From contig JABIME010000027.1 in assembly GCA_018654125.1 (NCBI GenBank), positions 1-10,721 of the forward strand: a stretch of DNA of 10,721 nt, written 5' to 3'. The position numbers were made by a program, and so were the translations under genes. Positions 5,893-10,721 of the stretch are shown piece after piece; position 1 is the stretch's first letter, and the number at the start of each line of letters is the position of its first letter. A model generated the notes under the pieces. That model saw nothing but the letters and a program-made list of their open reading frames with translations, had not been told where the DNA came from and ran no database searches. The stretch is from Candidatus Cloacimonadota bacterium (GTDB lineage: Bacteria > Cloacimonadota > Cloacimonadia > Cloacimonadales > TCS61).

Positions 5893-5900
5893 GAGAAAAA

Positions 5901-8066
5901 ATGAAAAACTATTTTGTTTTGTTATTTTTATTAATGCTAATATCTTCGGGATGTTCTTATTTTAAACCGGCAGGTTTAACTGAATTTGATTTTAACAAAG
6001 ATAAAGAAACCGAAAATAGTAACTTCAATAATATGCATAAAATGTTTATGGAATTAGATTCTTCAGAAACAGAAGATTACTATTTTGTTGTTATTGGTGA
6101 TTCTAGAAACATGGTTCGTTCGGATGACTTAAGCGGTTTTAATTTTGTGGCAAAGCAGATAATTTATGCAAAAGATAATGACGGATATATTTATGATAAA
6201 ATAAAGTTTATAATGCACATGGGAGACATAGTTTATGACGGTGTAGCAAAGTATCAATGGGATAACATAAAGAAAGCTTTTTCTAATAAAGATTACTATG
6301 AAAACAACTACCCTTATATTAAATTATTAGCACGTCAAAAACCAGTTTTCCCAGTTTTGGGAAATCATGAGATCATGAAGTTCAAGTTTAAGCCAGAGAC
6401 TAAATATAAAAATTTAGCCAGTGTGAATAAGGGTTTGCAGAATTTTAACGATTTCTTTAATTGGGAAGAATTCATGGCAGATTCCAATATTCTCTACTCA
6501 ATCCCATCGGAACTTCCAATAGATACATTTACCAAATTATGCAATAAAATTGGGGCTAATGAAAGCGATGTGATGAATAAGCACTATGTTCTTCTTGAAG
6601 ATAATTTGTATCATTTAAAAATTTATCAGGATTTTATTGAAGAATTAAAGAACACAAAACCTCAAATTGCAATAATAGGAAATTATTTAGATGAGAATAA
6701 AAAGTTAGAAGTGATAAGTGATCTCTATCCTATCTATAACAAATTAGATTACAATGTACTTCCTGCAATCAGTTCAGATAACATGATATGTTATGCTTTC
6801 GAAATCCAAGATCAGATATATTTTATTATGGATTCAATGTCACGTGGTTGGCATTACAATACTTTTACACAATTAAAAGAGGGATTATTTCCAAAAAAAC
6901 AAGATCAGCATGATTTGAATCTATTCTCTAAGAGTGATCTGAATGGGCAATATGAATTTTATAAAGCACTAAAAGAATATGCAGATAAACATGAAAAAAT
7001 AATAGTTCCCTTTATGCATCATTCAGCTATAAACAGTGTTAATGATATTGATGGAAGTGGAATTCAATACAATCTTAAACTTATGCTCGGGGTAGATTAT
7101 GATGATAAAATCAAGAATTCAACAGAATTTTACAAATCTATAAGTGATAATACATTCTTTGATGAATTATTATTTCCAGACGTTCAGGGTGAAGAATTTA
7201 ATTATTTCACATCGTGTGTTCATTATTATCAGGGGATAGAATTTAATACTTATAATAATGATATCCTTCAAAATAAGATCAATTGGTATATAACCGGCGG
7301 AGGCGGTGGTGAGCTAGAAACCAGCCACGATGAAAATGTTATGTATAAAACAGTAGATCTGCTTAATAGAAGGTTATTAGATACTTACAGTGTCAGAAAT
7401 AATGAAGGTGATAGAACATTGGTAAACCCTGCTATTGAAGTTGAAAAAAGTGAGGTTGAATATAGTTATAATTACTTACTGGTTCATGTGGAAAATGGTG
7501 TAATATCGGAAGTAATCCCTAAATTTATTGAAACTGAAAAAGTAAAATTGAAGAAACCACTCATAAAATTAAGTGCAACTTTATCTAATCCTGTTTATTA
7601 TGAACCAATAAGTGTTGGACAATTAATCTTTGTAAGCCCGTGGAGCTGGGGACTGGAGAAAATAGCGGTTGGATTATCACCATTTACTTGGGATCCAAGT
7701 TTCGGTGTTGGCTATTTAAATTATGATTACAATAACAAAGAAAAAAGTGAAATGGCTTCAATCGAAGTGGGAAGCCCCTTAAGATTCAAGGCTAGATTTT
7801 CAAATTCGAGAGAGTTTATTTTTAATTTTTTTGATTTCACAATGTTCAATGGTGGCTCAACAAAAGCCAGAACATTAATCTCTGCTGGAATGGAAGGTCC
7901 ATTATTATATAATTTCTTCTATGATGCTAAAGAACCATGGCCATCAATTTATAAAAGAATAAATTTTGCTTACAATTATTATTTTTATGATGTTGATCCA
8001 GATGTGGAGATTGATTTTGCAAAAGATATAAAAATGTCTTGGATAGTGAAATTCTCATTATTTTAA
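5901..8066 (+). CDS. Lipoprotein metallophosphoesterase with a beta-rich, OMP-like C-terminus
   Basis: A 721-residue exported protein. Residues 1-18 form a lipoprotein-type signal (hydrophobic core, then ISSGC18; the -3 position is Ser rather than Leu). Residues ~60-475 carry calcineurin/purple-acid-phosphatase-type motifs in order: VVIGD67SRN, MGD109IVYDG, GN155HE, FMH373H374SAIN, SCVH441YY and a Gly-rich ITGGGGG (466-470). Two metal-ligand positions deviate: the first motif is D-x-R instead of D-x-H, and the usual GHVH is SCVH. The remaining ~175 residues (from ~545) are aromatic and beta-strand-like and end WIVKFSLF with a terminal Phe, as in outer-membrane beta-barrel proteins. A lipid anchor plus a barrel-like tail in one chain is unusual. 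Phosphate-ester hydrolysis at the cell envelope is likely but the substrate is unknown. AGGAG at 5891-5895 supports the start. Confidence 0.8.
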   Translation: MKNYFVLLFLLMLISSGCSYFKPAGLTEFDFNKDKETENSNFNNMHKMFMELDSSETEDYYFVVIGDSRNMVRSDDLSGFNFVAKQIIYAKDNDGYIYDKIKFIMHMGDIVYDGVAKYQWDNIKKAFSNKDYYENNYPYIKLLARQKPVFPVLGNHEIMKFKFKPETKYKNLASVNKGLQNFNDFFNWEEFMADSNILYSIPSELPIDTFTKLCNKIGANESDVMNKHYVLLEDNLYHLKIYQDFIEELKNTKPQIAIIGNYLDENKKLEVISDLYPIYNKLDYNVLPAISSDNMICYAFEIQDQIYFIMDSMSRGWHYNTFTQLKEGLFPKKQDQHDLNLFSKSDLNGQYEFYKALKEYADKHEKIIVPFMHHSAINSVNDIDGSGIQYNLKLMLGVDYDDKIKNSTEFYKSISDNTFFDELLFPDVQGEEFNYFTSCVHYYQGIEFNTYNNDILQNKINWYITGGGGGELETSHDENVMYKTVDLLNRRLLDTYSVRNNEGDRTLVNPAIEVEKSEVEYSYNYLLVHVENGVISEVIPKFIETEKVKLKKPLIKLSATLSNPVYYEPISVGQLIFVSPWSWGLEKIAVGLSPFTWDPSFGVGYLNYDYNNKEKSEMASIEVGSPLRFKARFSNSREFIFNFFDFTMFNGGSTKARTLISAGMEGPLLYNFFYDAKEPWPSIYKRINFAYNYYFYDVDPDVEIDFAKDIKMSWIVKFSLF

Positions 8067-8089
8067 AATAGAAAAATATTTTTTGATAG

Positions 8090-8108
8090 CCCCGTCAAAA
8101 AGACGGGG
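8090..8108. terminator. GC-rich hairpin after the phosphoesterase gene
   Basis: CCCCGTC (8090-8096) and GACGGGG (8102-8108) form a perfect 7-bp GC-rich stem with an A5 loop, 23 nt after the stop. It stands out from the AT-rich surroundings. No T-run follows immediately on either strand, although T6 lies just upstream. Position suggests transcript end formation or mRNA 3'-end protection; it could also be a short dispersed repeat. Confidence 0.5.
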
Positions 8109-8158
8109 TAAAAGATAACGCTTTGGATTATGATACACTGAAACCTACTTTGTGGACT

Positions 8159-8193
8159 TTTTCTCCAATGAGTTATTGGACGATTGGAGAAAA
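8159..8193. repeat. 11-bp inverted repeat in the gap before the aldo/keto reductase
   Basis: TTTTCTCCAAT (8159-8169) is perfectly complementary to ATTGGAGAAAA (8183-8193) with a 13-nt loop; an inner CCAAT/ATTGG pairing is an alternative. AATCTTTTT follows shortly afterwards on the + strand (8202-8210), so it may be a weak terminator. The hairpin lies between two copies of AAAGATAACG (8111-8120 and 8214-8223). The 221-nt gap holds this, the GC-rich hairpin and no convincing gene. Confidence 0.4.
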
Positions 8194-8287
8194 TTTTGGA
8201 CAATCTTTTTAATAAAGATAACGTAAAATTGGTTCCCAAAAAGGAAAACGACAAGAAGTAACAGACATCAAAACAACGGAGGAAAGA

Positions 8288-9490
8288 ATGCTGTATAGAA
8301 AAGATCCAAAATCTGGAAATGATGTTTCAATTCTAGGTTATGGTGCAATGCGACTACCTTCTAAAAGAAACAAAATTGATTATGATGAAGCAAAGAAGCA
8401 AATGCTTTATTGCATCGAGAATGGAGTAAATTATATTGATACTGCCTGGCCGTATCATAATGGAGAGAGTGAATTATTCATAGGTAAAGTGCTGGCAGAA
8501 ACCGGTTTGCGGAATAAGGTGAAGATTGCAGATAAACTTCCTCACTGGGTTATCAATAATTCTGACGATATGGATACAATTCTAAAGAAACAACTTGAAA
8601 AACTAAAGACAGATTACATCGATTATTATCTTGTTCATGCACTTGATGGTAATAGCTGGGATAAGATGAAATCTATGCAGATCGAATCTTTTCTGAAGAA
8701 GATCAAAGATGAGGGGTTGGTTAAGAATATTGGTTTTTCTTTTCATGGTCCTAAAGAAGATTTTATAAGAATTGTAGATGAATATAATTGGGATTTTTGT
8801 CAGATTCAATACAACATTCTCGATGAACAGAACCAAGCAGGAACAGAAGGTTTGAAATATGCTTCCAAAAATGGATTAGGTGTCATTGTTATGGAGCCGC
8901 TTCGAGGTGGAAATTTAGCCAAAGAAATGCCGACAGAAGCAGCAAAACTTTATGCTTCAGCTTCGCAAGAAAGAACTAATGTAGAATGGGCTCTGCGCTG
9001 GGTTTGGAATCATCCGGAAGTTATTTGTGTGCTTTCCGGCATGAATGAAATGGATCATATCAAAGAAAATATCAGAATTGCAGAGGAAGCACTTCCTAAT
9101 TCACTTACAGAGCATGAACTGGATATCATAAAAAATGTTGGCAGTTCGTACAGAAAGGCAATGAAAGTAAATTGCACAGGTTGCCAATATTGTATGCCAT
9201 GTCCTTTTGGAGTAAATATTCCCGGATGTTTTGAGCATTATAATTCATATCATATGTTCGGAAAAAAAATTATGACAAAAGGATTTTATCATGTTCAAAT
9301 GGCTGGAATAACCGGAGGAGATAAGTATTTGGCGAGTCTATGCACAAAATGCGGAAAGTGTGTTCCTCAATGTCCTCAAAAAATTGATATTCCCAAAGAA
9401 ATGATAAATGTAAAAAAATCTTTAGAAGGTTTCTTCATTAACCTATTGATGCAATTCGTTGGAAAGATGATGAAAAAGCAAAACAAATAG
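8288..9490 (+). CDS. Aldo/keto reductase with C-terminal 4Fe-4S ferredoxin domain
   Basis: This 400-residue cytoplasmic oxidoreductase pairs an NAD(P)-type aldo/keto reductase barrel with an iron-sulfur tail. The catalytic tetrad is visible: Asp51 (YIDTA), Tyr56 (PYHNGESE), Lys83 (ADKLP) and His117 (YLVHAL). After the barrel, C296-x2-C299-x2-C302-x2-C305-P and C352-x2-C355-x2-C358-x3-C362-P give two Cys sets for probably two 4Fe-4S clusters. The first set has x2 rather than x3 before its last Cys, as is common in this subfamily. Such fused proteins are frequent in anaerobes; electrons could pass between a ferredoxin/flavoprotein partner and a carbonyl substrate, but the true substrate is unknown. 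GGAGG at 8278-8282 supports the start. The iron-sulfur flavoprotein gene follows 21 nt later, suggesting an operon and possible electron partnership. Confidence 0.92.
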   Translation: MLYRKDPKSGNDVSILGYGAMRLPSKRNKIDYDEAKKQMLYCIENGVNYIDTAWPYHNGESELFIGKVLAETGLRNKVKIADKLPHWVINNSDDMDTILKKQLEKLKTDYIDYYLVHALDGNSWDKMKSMQIESFLKKIKDEGLVKNIGFSFHGPKEDFIRIVDEYNWDFCQIQYNILDEQNQAGTEGLKYASKNGLGVIVMEPLRGGNLAKEMPTEAAKLYASASQERTNVEWALRWVWNHPEVICVLSGMNEMDHIKENIRIAEEALPNSLTEHELDIIKNVGSSYRKAMKVNCTGCQYCMPCPFGVNIPGCFEHYNSYHMFGKKIMTKGFYHVQMAGITGGDKYLASLCTKCGKCVPQCPQKIDIPKEMINVKKSLEGFFINLLMQFVGKMMKKQNK

Positions 9491-9511
9491 ATAGACCATA
9501 TAGGAGAAAAG

Positions 9512-10087
9512 ATGAGAGTATTAGCAATAATTGGCAGTGCCAGAAAAGAAGGAAACACAACTGCTCTTACAAAAATCGTGTTCGAGGAATTAGAAAAAGA
9601 AGGAGTAGAGACCGAACTTATCGAGCTGGCAGGAACAAACTTGAAGGGTTGCATGGCTTGCTACAAATGTTTCCAAAACAAAGATAAAAGCTGCATTATT
9701 AAAACTGATGAAATGAACGAACTCATAACCAAAATGGTTGAAGCAGATGCCGTGATCCTTGGTTCTCCTACGTATTTTGCAAATGTGAGTTCAAATATAA
9801 AAGCTCTGATAGATCGTGCCGGATTGGTTGGGATCGCAAATGATCATTTATTCAAAAGAAAGATCGGTGCAGCTGTTGTAGCGGTTCGTCGTGCCGGAAG
9901 TGTGAATGTTTTTGATGCGATCAATAAATTTTTCTTCATAAACCAGATGATCGTTCCTGGTTCTGTATATTGGAACTTGGGAATCGGATTACAGCCGGGA
10001 GATGTAAACAACGATGAAGAAGGCGTAAGAACAATGAAGATCCTCGGTGAAAATATGGCTTGGTTGCTGAAGAAAATAAATAATTAA
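9512..10087 (+). CDS. Iron-sulfur flavoprotein (NADPH-dependent FMN reductase family)
   Basis: A 191-residue flavodoxin-fold protein. The N-terminal GSARKEGNTTAL (8-19) is the FMN-phosphate loop, and GSPTYFANVSSNIKALIDRAG is the second flavin-contact segment. Between them C47-x2-C50-x2-C53-x7-C61 matches the compact Cys motif of archaeal and clostridial iron-sulfur flavoproteins, which carry FMN plus one 4Fe-4S cluster and are linked to oxygen or peroxide reduction. AGGAG at 9502-9506 lies 5 nt before the ATG. It sits 21 nt after the ferredoxin-fused aldo/keto reductase, so the pair may exchange electrons. Plain FMN reductases of this fold usually keep fewer of these Cys, so cluster binding is likely but should be treated as inference. 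Confidence 0.88.
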   Translation: MRVLAIIGSARKEGNTTALTKIVFEELEKEGVETELIELAGTNLKGCMACYKCFQNKDKSCIIKTDEMNELITKMVEADAVILGSPTYFANVSSNIKALIDRAGLVGIANDHLFKRKIGAAVVAVRRAGSVNVFDAINKFFFINQMIVPGSVYWNLGIGLQPGDVNNDEEGVRTMKILGENMAWLLKKINN

Positions 10088-10089
10088 AT

Positions 10090-10550
10090 GACGATACGAA
10101 AACTAAAGAAAACTTAGCGAATATAATGAAGGAATCGGGAGAAGCAAGACAGAGATTTTTTGAGACTGGAGAAGTAACTTACATGACTCAAATGTCTAAG
10201 CCTGATGAAAATTCCAACCAGTTACGAAAAGAAGCTTATGATTAATATTGAACTCCTCGCGGACAATGTGAAAATTGGGGAGAAACAAAATGGTTGTCTT
10301 CAACCGAGATACTCGCAGAAGCTTTGATATTAAGCATCAAATCAATTTGCTTGCCCCAACTCCGTATCTGGCAATTGCAGGTTCAAAAGCCCTTACGCTT
10401 GGTTTGAGTAAAACTGCTTTTGAACGAGCAAATGAACCAAAAGAACTTTACATAATAGAAGATGCTACTCATATGGCTTTATATGATATTGATGAATTTG
10501 TGGATCAAGCAGTAGAAAAATTGAGTCTATTTTACAAAAATATAAAGTAG
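10090..10550 (+). pseudogene. Broken alpha/beta hydrolase (C-terminal half, nonsense codons and frameshift)
   Basis: Right after the flavoprotein stop, one frame reads KENLANIMKESGEARQRFF... then EAYD-stop-Y-stop-TPRGQ. In intact alpha/beta hydrolases of the dienelactone-hydrolase-like (YcjY-type) family this segment is EAYDYYRTPRGQ, so TAA (10243-10245) and TGA (10249-10251) each replace a normal codon. The frame then shifts at roughly 10280-10320, and the C-terminus continues as RRSFDIKHQ, APTPYLAIAGSKA, EPKELYIIEDATHMALYD to TAG at 10548-10550, keeping the catalytic His (10470-10472). The N-terminal half with the nucleophile Ser is missing; intact relatives are about 300 residues. The downstream piece could be read from a TTG at 10275 (91 codons) but would not make an active enzyme. 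Confidence 0.82.
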
Positions 10551-10564
10551 TAAAGGATAATGAA

Positions 10565-10721
10565 ATGGTAATAAATATTGATATAACTTCTGATGTGATG
10601 TGCCCTTGGTGCATTATCGGTTTTAAAAGATTGCAGAAGGCTATGAAAAAATTCAAGGATGCTGTAGAATTTAAGATACACTGGCAACCCTTTGAATTGA
10701 ACCCGAGAATGCAGGATGAAG
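10565..10721 (+). CDS. DsbA/FrnE-family thiol oxidoreductase, N-terminus (cut by window end)
   Basis: The open frame from ATG 10565 runs off the window after 52 codons. It begins MVINIDITSDVMCPWCIIGF, the first strand and active site (C13-P-W-C16) of the DSBA-like thioredoxin domain, followed by KRLQKAM and HWQPFELNP, which matches the FrnE/2-hydroxychromene-2-carboxylate isomerase-like branch (W-x-P-F-x-L-N-P). These are cytoplasmic proteins of about 210-220 residues; no signal peptide is present. AAAGGA at 10552-10557 lies 7 nt before the ATG. It starts 14 nt after the hydrolase remnant. A disulfide or polyketide-related role cannot be chosen from the fragment. Confidence 0.88.
   Translation, partial: MVINIDITSDVMCPWCIIGFKRLQKAMKKFKDAVEFKIHWQPFELNPRMQDE

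Noticed and set aside
8063..8254. A 63-codon reverse-strand ORF covering the gap before the aldo/keto reductase
   Set aside because: It spans two palindromes and has no recognisable domain or reverse-strand ribosome binding site; it would be the only minus-strand gene in the window.
10275..10550. A separate 91-codon gene starting at TTG
   Set aside because: Its sequence is the C-terminal part of an alpha/beta hydrolase whose preceding part lies in another frame just upstream with two stops, so it is described as part of one pseudogene.
1..10721. CRISPR arrays, tRNA/rRNA genes, transposases or phage genes
   Set aside because: No regularly spaced repeats, no cloverleaf with T-loop signature, and no recombinase or structural phage motifs were seen in any frame.

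Overview
The window is AT-rich, gene-dense and reads entirely on the + strand. Gene content points to an anaerobic, diderm bacterium. It has rubredoxin, two stand-alone ferritin-like diiron proteins, an iron-sulfur flavoprotein and a ferredoxin-fused aldo/keto reductase, which are typical of strict anaerobes. It also has a lipoprotein signal and a protein ending in an outer-membrane-like strand with terminal Phe. A lineage near the FCB group (e.g. Cloacimonadota-like) would fit, but that is an impression from gene families and I could not test it.

Region 1 (1-3079) is a redox/oxygen-defence block. It runs: end of a rubredoxin gene with a strong terminator, ferritin-like protein A, a dihydroorotate-dehydrogenase-like flavoprotein that lacks the usual catalytic base, a 65-codon tail of formate-tetrahydrofolate ligase with its own ribosome binding site, ferritin-like protein B, and a flavin-reductase-fold FMN protein. 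Together they could form an NAD(P)H -> flavin -> rubredoxin -> diiron protein route for peroxide or oxygen removal. This is inference from context.

Region 2 (3248-5752) is a signalling block. CheD (chemoreceptor deamidase) is followed by the eroded remains of a HisKA_2-type sensor histidine kinase, then a receiver-only response regulator, a thioredoxin-fold protein 7 nt later, and an exported ChaN-like protein with an acidic tail.

Region 3 (5753-8287) holds a large lipoprotein metallophosphoesterase with altered metal-ligand motifs and a beta-rich C-terminus. Its roughly 150-nt leader contains nested inverted repeats, an 11-bp direct repeat that includes the ribosome binding site, and a possible 11-codon leader peptide ending inside that site. 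Two hairpins and a short direct repeat follow the gene.

Region 4 (8288-10721) holds a ferredoxin-fused aldo/keto reductase, an iron-sulfur flavoprotein, a broken alpha/beta hydrolase (N-terminal half missing, two nonsense codons, a frameshift), and the start of a DsbA/FrnE-type oxidoreductase cut by the window edge.

Three of the roughly fifteen genes are remnants, each lying just upstream of an intact gene with its own ribosome binding site, so local gene erosion is a theme. I see no tRNA, rRNA, CRISPR array or insertion sequence.
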